A stretch of 64,000 bases of DNA from Klebsiella quasivariicola (GTDB lineage Bacteria; Pseudomonadota; Gammaproteobacteria; Enterobacterales; Enterobacteriaceae). This document shows positions 1 through 8,204 of the stretch, one piece after another. Position numbers and translations under genes: made by a program. Each line of letters begins with the position of its first letter. The first letter of the stretch is position 1. The stretch is taken from positions 3,596,001 to 3,660,000 of the forward strand of contig NZ_CP022823.1 of assembly GCF_002269255.1 (NCBI RefSeq). The letters are read 5' to 3'. The notes below the pieces were generated by a model. It did not search any database. It worked only from the letters and a program-made list of their open reading frames with translations, and had not been told where the DNA came from.

Positions 1-99
1 GTGAGCTGGCCCCGGCAGACATCACGATTGCTATTCCGTTGCACGACTAATCGCTGCTCACGGCAGGCAAAAATAAAAAAAGCCCGGCAAAATAGTTGC

Positions 100-141
100 A
101 TTATTAAACCACTTATTCCATGCTCAACTTGGTTTAATAAT
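100..141. promoter_or_regulatory. Perfect 12-bp inverted repeat before the SDR gene, likely operator
   Basis: The arm ATTATTAAACCA at 100-111 is repeated as its exact reverse complement at 130-141, with an 18-bp spacer. It ends 24 bases before the ATG of the short-chain dehydrogenase. There is no T-run after it and the arms are AT-rich, so an operator for a dimeric regulator is more likely than a terminator. The regulator is not identifiable within the window. Confidence 0.55.
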
Positions 142-165
142 AAAACCTTTTACGAGGCTCTTCCC

Positions 166-954
166 ATGACCCAACCATCGCACACTGCTTTTATCACCGG
201 CGCGTCCTCAGGTATCGGCGCGATCTATGCTGAACGACTCGCCGCCCGCGGCTACGATCTGATCCTCGCCGCCCGCCGTGAAGACCGGCTGCAGGCGCTC
301 GCCGATCAGCTACAGTCACGCTTTGCCATCCAGGCCAGCATCCTCAAAGTCGATCTCAGTGAGGAGCAAGGCATTGCCGCTGTAGAGCAACGTCTGCAAC
401 AGGATCCCGCCATCGATCTGTTTATTAACAACGCCGGCACAGCGAAAATGGCAGGCTTCCTCGCCAGTACACCGCGCGAGCATCAGGCGATTCACACGCT
501 GAACACCACGGCGCTGCTGCGTCTGAGCTATGCCGCGCTGGCGGCTTTCGCTCCCCGAGGTCGCGGTACGCTGATCAATATTGCCTCTATCCTCGCGCTG
601 CATACGCTGCCAGGTAGCGCGGTCTACAGCGCCAGCAAAGCCTGGGTGTTGAGCTTTACCCGCGGTCTGCAGGATGAGTTTGCCGACAGCGGCGTGCGTA
701 TTCAGGTGGTATTGCCGGCGGCGACCGCCACCGATCTCTGGCCGACTTCCGGGGTGGCGCTGGATGCCCTGCCCAGCGGCACGGTGATGACCACAGAGGA
801 TCTGGTGGACGCCGCCCTCCGTGGACTGGCGTTGGGGGAGAAGGTCACGTTACCGCCGGTTCATGACCTGAAACTGTGGGATACTTATGAGCGGGCCAGG
901 CTGGCGCTGTTTACCACCGCCCGAACCGGGGAGCCGGCGCCACGGTATCGCTAA
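166..954 (+). CDS. Short-chain dehydrogenase/reductase (SDR) family oxidoreductase
   Basis: A 262-residue classical SDR, probably a cytosolic NAD(P)H-dependent oxidoreductase of unknown substrate. The nucleotide-binding motif TGASSGIG is at residues 11-18, followed by the Rossmann-fold pattern AARREDRL that often favours NADP, then NNAG, and the catalytic YSASK with an upstream Ser in the INIAS segment. The frame is open from the window edge, but the ATG at 166 is preceded by a GAGG ribosome site and gives the normal family length, so the upstream part is leader sequence. It stands alone behind a perfect inverted repeat. The substrate cannot be read from the sequence. Confidence 0.85.
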   Translation: MTQPSHTAFITGASSGIGAIYAERLAARGYDLILAARREDRLQALADQLQSRFAIQASILKVDLSEEQGIAAVEQRLQQDPAIDLFINNAGTAKMAGFLASTPREHQAIHTLNTTALLRLSYAALAAFAPRGRGTLINIASILALHTLPGSAVYSASKAWVLSFTRGLQDEFADSGVRIQVVLPAATATDLWPTSGVALDALPSGTVMTTEDLVDAALRGLALGEKVTLPPVHDLKLWDTYERARLALFTTARTGEPAPRYR

Positions 955-974
955 CCAGCACCTCGCGGCGGTGG

Positions 975-1196
975 TTACTCCGGTAGCGGAACCGCCGTCA
1001 GGGTACAGATCGCCTCGTGCTCCCCGCCGCGGCGATCGGTTATCATCACCTTATCGCCCGCTTTTTTACCTTCACAGGGTTTGAGAACCTGCTCCACGAT
1101 CCGCTCGCGGCTCGCCTGACGTTCACTTTCAGCCTGACTGGCGAAGGCGGTTAGCGCCAGCACCACGCCCAGCAGGCCGAGGGTTTTCTTATACAT
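975..1196 (-). CDS. Small secreted hypothetical protein
   Basis: A 73-residue protein with a clear Sec signal peptide: MYKK, a hydrophobic core and a probable cleavage after the ASQA segment near residue 22. The mature part of about 50 residues is charged and has two cysteines (in KPCEGKK and EAICTL) that could form a disulfide in the periplasm. I do not recognise a family. It converges with the upstream SDR gene, 20 bases away, and is followed on the other side by a 255-base gap. The signal peptide and normal codon use support a real gene. Confidence 0.6.
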   Translation of the reverse strand: MYKKTLGLLGVVLALTAFASQAESERQASRERIVEQVLKPCEGKKAGDKVMITDRRGGEHEAICTLTAVPLPE

Positions 1197-1451
1197 GTCT
1201 TACTCTCAGAACATTCTCATTCGCCGTCAGCGTAACCCTCTGTACGCCATACTTCTGTAAAATCACTTAACGGAGTGTTACGTCATTTCAGGTGAAACTC
1301 CGGCGGTCACATTCGTGCGGGAAATATATTATCACAACCCCGGCGGCGGTTATTCTCGCGATGAGACGTCATCTTTCAGACATATCCCGATGTTATCTTC
1401 AATCGCGCCCTGTATCTTTTTCCCTTTCTAAACAGAATATTAGGTTGGTCT

Positions 1452-1574
1452 ATGTCGGGTCTTATTCTCTTTATCGTCGCGGTGGCGCTGCTGGGCGTCG
1501 CCATTTACAGTCTGGTGTCGTACCTCAAAGAGCGGCGCGCCAGTCAGTTGCCTGTCCATAAAAAGAAGAAATAA
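1452..1574 (+). CDS. Small single-pass membrane protein (40 aa)
   Basis: Forty codons from ATG at 1452 to TAA at 1574. Residues 3-24 form one hydrophobic helix (LILFIVAVALLGVAIYSLV) followed by a strongly basic tail ending HKKKK, which by the positive-inside rule puts the C terminus in the cytoplasm. Small proteins of this shape are common in Klebsiella and relatives and are often missed by gene finders because of their size. The function is unknown. The region upstream (1197-1451) has no other gene. The ribosome site is weak (GGTTGGTCT before the ATG), which lowers certainty. Confidence 0.55.
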   Translation: MSGLILFIVAVALLGVAIYSLVSYLKERRASQLPVHKKKK

Positions 1575-1640
1575 TACCTTCCGTTCCCTGCCGTTTTCTG
1601 CAGATTTCCTGACGCGCCTGTACGGTCCCTTACTGTCGCC

Positions 1641-1671
1641 AAAACGAAGGCAGGCCCATGAGCCTGCCTTC
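1641..1671 (-). terminator. Rho-independent terminator after puuP
   Basis: GAAGGCAGGC (1646-1655) pairs perfectly with GCCTGCCTTC (1662-1671) across a 6-base loop. On the minus strand the stem is followed by GTTTTGG, a short U-tract, 30 bases after the puuP stop. Confidence 0.6.
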
Positions 1672-1701
1672 ATTCAACGCCTGGATTCGCCTTTATGACT
1701 C

Positions 1702-3084
1702 TCAGGCCTGCTCCGCTTTCGTCGCATCAAACTGCGGCGGCGGTTTACGAAAGCGCCGGGTCAGATAAGTCAGATACAGCAGGCCAAGCGCCGCCCACAC
1801 CAGACCGAGCGTTAGCGAGGTAGCCTCGAGGTTGATCCACAGCACGCCCACGGTCAACGCCCCCACCATCGGCAACAGCAGATAGTGCAGACGATCCTTC
1901 CAGGTCTTGTTGTAGCCCTTGCGCCGCCAGAAGTGGTTGAACACCGACAGGTTAACGAAAGTAAACGCCACCAGTGCGCCAAAGTTGATCAACGCCGTGG
2001 CGGTCACCAGGTCGAAGAACAGCGCTGACAGCGCAACGATACCCACCATAATCACGTTCAGCGCCGGGGTACGCCATTTCGGGTGCACATAGCCAAAAAT
2101 GCGCTCCGGGAAGACGTTGTCGCGGCCCATCACATACAGCAAACGAGAGACGCTGGCATGGGAGGCCAGGCCCGACGCCAGGGTGTTAACAAAGGTGGTG
2201 CACAGGAAGATCGACTGGAACAGCTTGCCGCCCACGTACAGCGCAATCTCCGGCAGCGCGGCATCGGGATCTTTAAAGCGATGAATATCCGGAAAGAACA
2301 GCTGCATAAAGAACGACGCGACAATGAAAATAATACCGCCGTACATCGCGGTAAGAAAAATTGCTTTCGGGATCACCCGCGCGGCGTCAGGGGTCTCTTC
2401 CGACAGGGTGGTCACGGCGTCGAAGCCGAGAAACGAGAAGCAGACAATGGTCGCCCCGGTGATAATCGGGATCAGGTGCGCATTCTGGCTGATAAACGGC
2501 TGCAGCGACCAGACGGTCCCCACCCCTTCGCCTTTGTGCAGCCCCTGCACCACCAGAATAATAAACACCACCATAATCGAGATCTGCACCAGCACGAACA
2601 GGGTGTTGAAGTTGGCCACCAGGTTAACGCTTTTCAGGTTCGCAGCGGTCAGAATAGCGACAAAGGTCACTACCCACACCCACGGCGGCACCTCCGGGAA
2701 CAGCGCCGAAAGGTAGATCTTCGCCAGCAGGACGTTGATCATCGGCAGGAACAGATAATCGAGCAACGACGACCAGCCGACCATAAAGCCAACGTGCGGA
2801 CTGATGGATTTTTGCGCGTAGGTATAGGCGGAACCGGCTTCCGGGAACTGACGCACCAGTTTGCCGTAGCTGATGGCGGTGAACAGCACCCCGGCCAGCG
2901 CCAGCAGGTAAGACGCCGGTACGTGGCCATTGCTGATGCCGGAGACGATGCCGAAGGTATCAAACACCGTCATCGGCGTCAGATAGGCCAGCCCCATCAT
3001 CACCACTTGCCAGAGTTTGAGGGATTTACGCAGACGCGGTCTGCCCGCCTGAGCGGCGTTATGCGCAGGAAGATTAATAGCCAT
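1702..3084 (-). CDS. puuP: Putrescine importer PuuP (APC-family permease)
   Basis: A 460-residue inner-membrane amino acid/polyamine permease that brings putrescine into the cell for the Puu pathway. It has about twelve hydrophobic segments and very close similarity, from memory, to E. coli PuuP along the whole length, for example KLWQVVMMGLAYLTPMTVF near the N terminus and SGLASHASVSRLLYVMGRDN in the middle. The start MAINLPAHNAAQ at 3084 is chosen because it matches the family N terminus; the open frame continues 18 codons further upstream. It is transcribed in the same direction as puuA but 353 bases separate them. Confidence 0.95.
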   Translation of the reverse strand: MAINLPAHNAAQAGRPRLRKSLKLWQVVMMGLAYLTPMTVFDTFGIVSGISNGHVPASYLLALAGVLFTAISYGKLVRQFPEAGSAYTYAQKSISPHVGFMVGWSSLLDYLFLPMINVLLAKIYLSALFPEVPPWVWVVTFVAILTAANLKSVNLVANFNTLFVLVQISIMVVFIILVVQGLHKGEGVGTVWSLQPFISQNAHLIPIITGATIVCFSFLGFDAVTTLSEETPDAARVIPKAIFLTAMYGGIIFIVASFFMQLFFPDIHRFKDPDAALPEIALYVGGKLFQSIFLCTTFVNTLASGLASHASVSRLLYVMGRDNVFPERIFGYVHPKWRTPALNVIMVGIVALSALFFDLVTATALINFGALVAFTFVNLSVFNHFWRRKGYNKTWKDRLHYLLLPMVGALTVGVLWINLEATSLTLGLVWAALGLLYLTYLTRRFRKPPPQFDATKAEQA

Positions 3085-3437
3085 CGCCCATTCCCCCCTT
3101 GCTGATAACAGTTTGCGGGCCCAACGTCCGCGTGACAAACCTGCTTAGCAAAGGGGTAAGGCGTAGATAAAAGGGTAAGACGGACCGGTGAGCGGTAGCT
3201 GGCTGGCATCCAATGCGGCCTGAGCGGCCTCCCTCTCCCTGCGGATATTTGAACATCTGCATCATCTCATTTCCTCGTCACACACTGTGTCGTTAACTGA
3301 AGCCCCGTTGCCGCCTGCGCTCCTTAACGCGACATCCGGGAAATGGCTGGGCTCCCAGCAAAAAGGACGACCAGGCTCCGCTCAGGCCGTATGATGCTAC
3401 TGATTACCAAACTCATGGGCCCCTCGCGGGGCGACCA
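3085..3437. other. Gene-free gap between puuA and puuP
   Basis: 353 bases without a credible gene. Short open frames here have no ribosome site and no family resemblance. A GC hairpin, GCCCC (3419-3423) with GGGGC (3428-3432) and a TCGC loop, lies just after the puuA stop but lacks a U-tract. The rest presumably holds the puuP promoter; no clear hexamers stand out. Confidence 0.5.
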
Positions 3438-4859
3438 TTAGGCGTTTTTCAACATCCACTCGATTTCGGTTTCTGTGATAAGACGCTCAAACTGCAGTAA
3501 TTCATCATGCTTACAGGCATGGAAAACGTGGCAGAAACGCTCGCCGAGGCGCTCGCGCAGATGATCGTTCTGCATAAACTCCCACAGCGCGTCGCTCTGA
3601 CGGATCGGGAACGGCAGGCCCTCTTGTTCCAGACCGTTACCCTCCACCTCTTCCTGCAAAGGCAGCTGGGGGTTATCCAGCCCGTGCAGAATGCCGGCAA
3701 AAATCGCCGCCATCACCAGATACGGGTTGGCGTCCGCCCCCGCCACGCGATACTCGACGCGGTGGTTCTGCCGCTCGCCGCACGGAATACGCAAGGCCAC
3801 GGTGCGGTTGTTATGCCCCCACGAAGCCTGCGTCGGGACGTACATCCCCGGCTGGAAGCGGCGATACGAGTTCACGTTCGGCGCCAGCAGCGCCATCGAG
3901 GCCGGCATCAGATCGATCATCCCGGCCAGCGCGCGTTTGAGCAGCACAGAGTCTTCCCCGTCGCCGTCCACCAGCACGTTTTCCCCTTTATTGTTCAGCA
4001 TGCTGATGTGGATGTGCATCCCGCTGCCCGCATGCTCTTCATAAGGCTTCGCCATAAAAGTGGCGTGCATCTTATGCTTCTCCGCCATTAAACGCACGAG
4101 ACGTTTTAACGCCAGCGCATCATCGCAGGCATCCAGCACGTTATCGGTATGGTGAAGGTTGATTTCAAACTGGCCCGGCGAGGCTTCCGCCACCGCGCCG
4201 TCGGCGGGGATCAGCTGCAGTTTGGCCAGCTCGTCGATGTCATAAAGCACGTCGGCAAAGTGGTTCAGGTTATCGACGGAGTAGACCTGGCTTTGGGTGT
4301 TGCGATCGTCGGTGCCCGGCGCGCACGGCGGCTGGAGGTAGCCTTCGGCGTCGCGTTTGCGGTCCAGTAAATAGAACTCCAGCTCTACCGCTACCACGGG
4401 GAACAGCCCGCGCTGGCGCAACTGCTGCCAGAGGCGGTTGAGTACGTTCCGCGGCTCAACGTCAAAGGGAGCGCCATCTTCATCAACCATGGTCAGCTGT
4501 ACCTGGGCTATCGATTGTGGGTCAGCCGCCGAAGGCGTTAAGGTGCCGGGTACCGGAATGCAGCTGCGATCCGGTTCGCCCATATCCTGACCCAGGCCGG
4601 CCTCTTCCACCACATTGCCAAGAATATCCATTGCAAACACCGAGGCCGGGAAATAACAGCCTTTCTCCAGTTTGCTCAGGCCGGCAACCGGAATGCGCTT
4701 GCCGCGGAAGCAGCCGTTCAGGTCGGTAAGGAGGACATCGACATACTGGGTATCGGGGTAGGTTTCGAGGTAGCGCTTCACTTCTTTCGCGAACGCGCTG
4801 ACCCGTCTCTCTTCCGTCTGCTGAACAAAATTCTCTACTTCTACGATATTGGTTTCCAT
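3438..4859 (-). CDS. puuA: Gamma-glutamylputrescine synthetase PuuA
   Basis: A 473-residue glutamine-synthetase-fold ligase that joins glutamate to putrescine with ATP, the first committed step of the Puu pathway, in the cytosol. Typical fold motifs are present: the beta-grasp N-terminal part with YVDVLLTDLNGCFRGKR, the acidic metal site VAVELEFYLLD, SPGQFEINLHH, GSGMHIHIS (active-site histidine) and NSYRRFQPGMYVP. The sequence METNIVEVENFVQQ matches the E. coli start. It is divergent from puuD across a 213-base region that carries PuuR-like sites, so it is expected to be repressed by PuuR and induced by putrescine. Confidence 0.96.
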   Translation of the reverse strand: METNIVEVENFVQQTEERRVSAFAKEVKRYLETYPDTQYVDVLLTDLNGCFRGKRIPVAGLSKLEKGCYFPASVFAMDILGNVVEEAGLGQDMGEPDRSCIPVPGTLTPSAADPQSIAQVQLTMVDEDGAPFDVEPRNVLNRLWQQLRQRGLFPVVAVELEFYLLDRKRDAEGYLQPPCAPGTDDRNTQSQVYSVDNLNHFADVLYDIDELAKLQLIPADGAVAEASPGQFEINLHHTDNVLDACDDALALKRLVRLMAEKHKMHATFMAKPYEEHAGSGMHIHISMLNNKGENVLVDGDGEDSVLLKRALAGMIDLMPASMALLAPNVNSYRRFQPGMYVPTQASWGHNNRTVALRIPCGERQNHRVEYRVAGADANPYLVMAAIFAGILHGLDNPQLPLQEEVEGNGLEQEGLPFPIRQSDALWEFMQNDHLRERLGERFCHVFHACKHDELLQFERLITETEIEWMLKNA

Positions 4860-4903
4860 GATTCACCGCCGTTGGTTTGGTTTCGGCCCTGCACTCAGGC
4901 CGT

Positions 4904-4918
4904 TAAATATAATGTCCA
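4904..4918 (+). promoter_or_regulatory. PuuR-like operator near puuA
   Basis: TAAATATAATGTCCA matches 12 of 15 positions of the recognition sequence AAAATATAATGAACA reported for E. coli PuuR (recalled from literature). It lies 44 bases upstream of the puuA start, within the puuA-puuD divergent region. A second, gapped match (AAAATATTGAACGA, 5002-5015) lies nearer puuD. Confidence 0.5.
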
Positions 4919-5072
4919 CCCCATCGACTGTGTATGCAAATAAATTGTTTGTCAAATGTTAAATTAAGTTTGCAAAGGGCTATTTCCACTGCTAGATTGA
5001 GAAAATATTGAACGATATGGCCGTTAAACCCGCTATAGCGGTCATAATTTAGTCCACTTTGTGAGGGCGATC

Positions 5073-5837
5073 ATGGAAAATATAATGTACAAGCCAGTTA
5101 TTGGCGTCGTGATGTGTAGAAACAGGCTTAAGGGTCACCAGACCCAGACTCTGCAAGAAAAGTACCTGAATGCCATTGTTAACGCCGGCGGACTGCCGAT
5201 CGCCCTGCCGCATGCGCTGGCGGAGCCGGAGCTGCTGGATGCGTTAGTCGATAAACTGGACGGGATTTACCTGCCAGGCAGCCCCAGTAATGTGCAGCCG
5301 CACCTTTATGGTGAAAACGGCGATGAGCCTGACGCCGACCCCGGGCGTGATCTTCTGAGCATGGCGCTGATTAACGCCGCGCTCGAAAGGCGCATCCCCA
5401 TTTTCGCCATCTGTCGTGGACTGCAGGAACTGGTTGTCGCCACCGGCGGGACTCTGTATCGTCGTCTGTTTGAGCAGCCTGAGCTCCTTGAACATCGTGA
5501 AGATCCTGAACTGCCCGTCGAGCAGCAGTATGCGCCGTCCCATCAGGTTGAGGTTCAGGAAGGAGGATTGCTGTCGCAATTGATACCGGGCTGCAACACG
5601 TTTTGGGTAAACTCGCTACATGGGCAAGGGGCAAAAACCCTGAGCCCGCAGCTGCGCGTGGAGGCGCGAGCGCCGGATGGACTGGTGGAAGCGGTCAGCG
5701 TGAACGATCATCCTTTCGCGTTGGGCGTACAGTGGCATCCTGAATGGAACAGTAGCGAATACGCCCTGTCGCGTATGTTGTTTGATGGTTTTATCACCGC
5801 CTGTCAGGGCCATCATGCTGAAAAGCGGCGGCGCTGA
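5073..5837 (+). CDS. puuD: Gamma-glutamyl-GABA hydrolase PuuD
   Basis: A 254-residue class I glutamine-amidotransferase-like hydrolase (peptidase C26) that releases GABA and glutamate from gamma-glutamyl-GABA, the last step of the gamma-glutamylated route. The nucleophile is Cys114 in FAICRGLQEL; the partner His and Glu are in VQWHPEWNSSEY. The ATG at 5073 (MENIM) corresponds to the E. coli start; a GTG four codons upstream is in frame but unlikely. It leads the rightward puu genes, with puuR following 25 bases after its stop. Confidence 0.95.
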   Translation: MENIMYKPVIGVVMCRNRLKGHQTQTLQEKYLNAIVNAGGLPIALPHALAEPELLDALVDKLDGIYLPGSPSNVQPHLYGENGDEPDADPGRDLLSMALINAALERRIPIFAICRGLQELVVATGGTLYRRLFEQPELLEHREDPELPVEQQYAPSHQVEVQEGGLLSQLIPGCNTFWVNSLHGQGAKTLSPQLRVEARAPDGLVEAVSVNDHPFALGVQWHPEWNSSEYALSRMLFDGFITACQGHHAEKRRR

Positions 5838-5862
5838 CCACTACCGTTAAGGAAATGCAAAT

Positions 5863-6420
5863 ATGAGCGATGACGGACTGGCGCCAGGGAAGCGTCTGTC
5901 AGAGATCCGCCAACAGCTGGGTCTCTCGCAGCGTCGTGCCGCCGAACTGTCTGGGTTAACACATAGTGCCATCAGCACCATAGAGCAGGACAAAGTCAGT
6001 CCTGCCATCAGTACGCTGCAAAAGCTGCTGAAAGTCTATGGGCTGTCGCTCTCGGAATTCTTTTCTGAACCCGAAAAGCCGGACGAACCCCAGGTGGTCA
6101 TTAATCAGGATGACCTGATTGAGATGGGAAGTCAGGGCGTTTCCATGAAGCTGGTTCATAACGGAAATCCGAACCGTACGCTGGCGATGATTTTTGAAAC
6201 TTACCAGCCTGGAACCACGACCGGGGAGAGAATTAAGCATCAGGGTGAGGAGATAGGCACCATACTGGAAGGTGAGATCGTGCTGACCATTAACGGTCAG
6301 TCGTACCACCTGGTGGCTGGACAAAGCTATGCCATTAATACCGGCATCCCGCACAGCTTCAGCAACACCTCGGCAGGTATCTGCCGCATCATCAGTGCCC
6401 ACACCCCCACCACTTTCTGA
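5863..6420 (+). CDS. puuR: Putrescine-responsive repressor PuuR
   Basis: A 185-residue transcription factor with an N-terminal helix-turn-helix of the HTH_3/XRE type (about residues 8-62, QLGLSQRRAAELSGLTHSAI) and a C-terminal cupin (about 105-180) that would bind the effector. In E. coli it represses the puu promoters and putrescine relieves it. The gene follows puuD with a good ribosome site (AAGGA) and is ended by a strong Rho-independent terminator, so it appears to close a puuD-puuR unit. Confidence 0.95.
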   Translation: MSDDGLAPGKRLSEIRQQLGLSQRRAAELSGLTHSAISTIEQDKVSPAISTLQKLLKVYGLSLSEFFSEPEKPDEPQVVINQDDLIEMGSQGVSMKLVHNGNPNRTLAMIFETYQPGTTTGERIKHQGEEIGTILEGEIVLTINGQSYHLVAGQSYAINTGIPHSFSNTSAGICRIISAHTPTTF

Positions 6421-6427
6421 ATATTTA

Positions 6428-6452
6428 GCCTGAACCAGGTTCAGGCTTTTTT
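6428..6452 (+). terminator. Strong Rho-independent terminator after puuR
   Basis: GCCTGAACC (6428-6436) and GGTTCAGGC (6438-6446) are perfect complements around a single A, followed directly by six T. It starts 7 bases after the puuR stop and separates puuDR from puuCB. Confidence 0.85.
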
Positions 6453-6590
6453 CAGGCCTGCGGCGGCGGAAATTTTATTTTCGTCGCGGCGAAGAACTCG
6501 TAGTAATAACGCCTGCGCCGTACGGAATATTATTTCCTGCTGGCCCTGAAATAATTAACGCCAGTGCATGGCGACGCGCTCCTGAACTAT

Positions 6591-6605
6591 TCAGGGGAAT
6601 AAAAC
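6591..6605. promoter_or_regulatory. Short palindrome in the puuR-puuC gap
   Basis: CCTGAA (6591-6596) and TTCAGG (6600-6605) are inverted around CTA. It lies about 110 bases before puuC in a 294-base gap that must hold a separate promoter if the upstream terminator works. It could be an operator or chance. Confidence 0.25.
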
Positions 6606-6714
6606 GGTATTCAACTCCGGGGATACGCTATGCCCTGCGCCCGGCGCAGTGCCCTCGTGCAGCCTGAATACGCCGAACTGATTAATTTGCCGATAATGTT
6701 TTTAAGGAGTCATG

Positions 6715-8202
6715 ATGAATTTTCAGCACCTGGCTTACTGGCAGGAAAAAGCGAAAAACCTGGCCATTGAAACGCGCTTATTTATTAACGGCGAATATTG
6801 CGCCGCGGCCGATAATACCACCTTTGAAACCATTGACCCTGCCGCGCAACAGACATTAGCCCAGGTCGCCCGCGGTAAAAAAGCCGACGTTGAGCTGGCG
6901 GTAAAAGCCGCGCGCCAGGCTTTTGATAACGGCGACTGGTCGCAGGCGTCCCCCGCACAGCGTAAAGCGGTTCTCACTAAATTTGCCGACCTGATGGAAG
7001 CCCATCGCGAAGAGCTGGCGCTGCTGGAAACGCTGGATACCGGCAAACCGATCCGCCACAGTCTGCGCGACGATATTCCCGGCGCCGCCCGCGCCATTCG
7101 CTGGTACGCCGAAGCGCTGGATAAAGTTTATGGCGAAGTGGCCCCCACCGGCAGCAACGAGCTGGCGATGATCGTTCGCGAACCGATTGGCGTGATCGCC
7201 GCGGTGGTGCCGTGGAACTTCCCGCTGCTGCTGGCCTGCTGGAAGCTTGGCCCGGCGCTGGCGGCGGGCAACAGCGTGATCCTCAAACCCTCGGAAAAGT
7301 CGCCGCTCACCGCCCTGCGTCTGGCCGGGCTGGCAAAAGAGGCCGGCCTGCCGGACGGGGTGCTGAACGTGATCAGCGGCTTTGGTCATGAGGCGGGACA
7401 GGCGCTGGCCCTGCATCCCGATGTCGAAGTCATTACCTTCACCGGATCCACCCGCACCGGCAAGCAGCTGCTGAAGGATGCCGGCGACAGCAATATGAAG
7501 CGCGTGTGGCTGGAAGCCGGCGGCAAGAGCGCCAACATCGTCTTCGCCGACTGCCCGGATCTGCAAAAAGCGGTCAGCACCACCGCCGGCGGCATCTTCT
7601 ACAACCAGGGCCAGGTCTGCATCGCCGGGACCCGCCTGCTGCTCGAGGAGAGCATCGCCGACGAGTTCCTGGCGCGGCTGAAAGCCGAGGCGCAACACTG
7701 GCAGCCAAGCAACCCGCTCGACCCGAACACCACCATGGGGATGCTGATTGACAATACCCATGCCGACAACGTGCATAGCTTTATTCGCGGCGGTGAAAGC
7801 CAAAGCACCCTGTTCCTCGACGGGCGTAAAAATCCGTGGCCTGCCGCCGTCGGTCCGACCATTTTCGTTGACGTCGACCCGGCCTCTCGCCTCAGCCGGG
7901 AAGAGATCTTCGGCCCGGTATTGGTGGTGACGCGCTTCAAAAGCGAAGACGAGGCGCTAAAGCTCGCCAACGACAGCGACTACGGCCTCGGCGCCGCGGT
8001 GTGGACCCGCGATCTCTCCCGCGCCCACCGCATGAGCCGTCGCCTGAAGGCCGGTTCGGTCTTCGTCAACAACTACAACGATGGTGATATGACCGTTCCG
8101 TTCGGCGGCTACAAGCAGAGCGGCAACGGGCGCGATAAATCGCTGCACGCGCTGGAAAAATTCACCGAACTGAAAACCATCTGGATTGCCCTGGAGTCTT
8201 GA
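6715..8202 (+). CDS. puuC: Gamma-glutamyl-gamma-aminobutyraldehyde dehydrogenase PuuC
   Basis: A 495-residue NAD(P)+-dependent aldehyde dehydrogenase that oxidises gamma-glutamyl-gamma-aminobutyraldehyde to gamma-glutamyl-GABA. Conserved motifs: PWNFPLLLACWKLGPALAAG (cofactor and oxyanion Asn), FTGSTRTG (NAD loop), LEAGGKSANIVF (general-base Glu) and the nucleophile Cys302 in NQGQVCIAGTR. Two tandem ATG codons occur; the second (6715) sits 5 bases after AAGGAG and matches the E. coli N terminus MNF. Only 2 bases separate it from puuB, so these two are cotranscribed. Confidence 0.95.
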   Translation: MNFQHLAYWQEKAKNLAIETRLFINGEYCAAADNTTFETIDPAAQQTLAQVARGKKADVELAVKAARQAFDNGDWSQASPAQRKAVLTKFADLMEAHREELALLETLDTGKPIRHSLRDDIPGAARAIRWYAEALDKVYGEVAPTGSNELAMIVREPIGVIAAVVPWNFPLLLACWKLGPALAAGNSVILKPSEKSPLTALRLAGLAKEAGLPDGVLNVISGFGHEAGQALALHPDVEVITFTGSTRTGKQLLKDAGDSNMKRVWLEAGGKSANIVFADCPDLQKAVSTTAGGIFYNQGQVCIAGTRLLLEESIADEFLARLKAEAQHWQPSNPLDPNTTMGMLIDNTHADNVHSFIRGGESQSTLFLDGRKNPWPAAVGPTIFVDVDPASRLSREEIFGPVLVVTRFKSEDEALKLANDSDYGLGAAVWTRDLSRAHRMSRRLKAGSVFVNNYNDGDMTVPFGGYKQSGNGRDKSLHALEKFTELKTIWIALES

Positions 8203-8204
8203 TC

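Noticed and set aside
3..50. Open frame ending ELAPADITIAIPLHD at the left edge, possibly the 3' end of an upstream gene
   Set aside because: Only 15 codons are visible and no family can be recognised, so it is not listed as a gene.
2083..3105. 340-codon open frame opposite puuP
   Set aside because: His- and Gln-rich translation typical of the antisense of a membrane-protein gene; puuP itself is certain.
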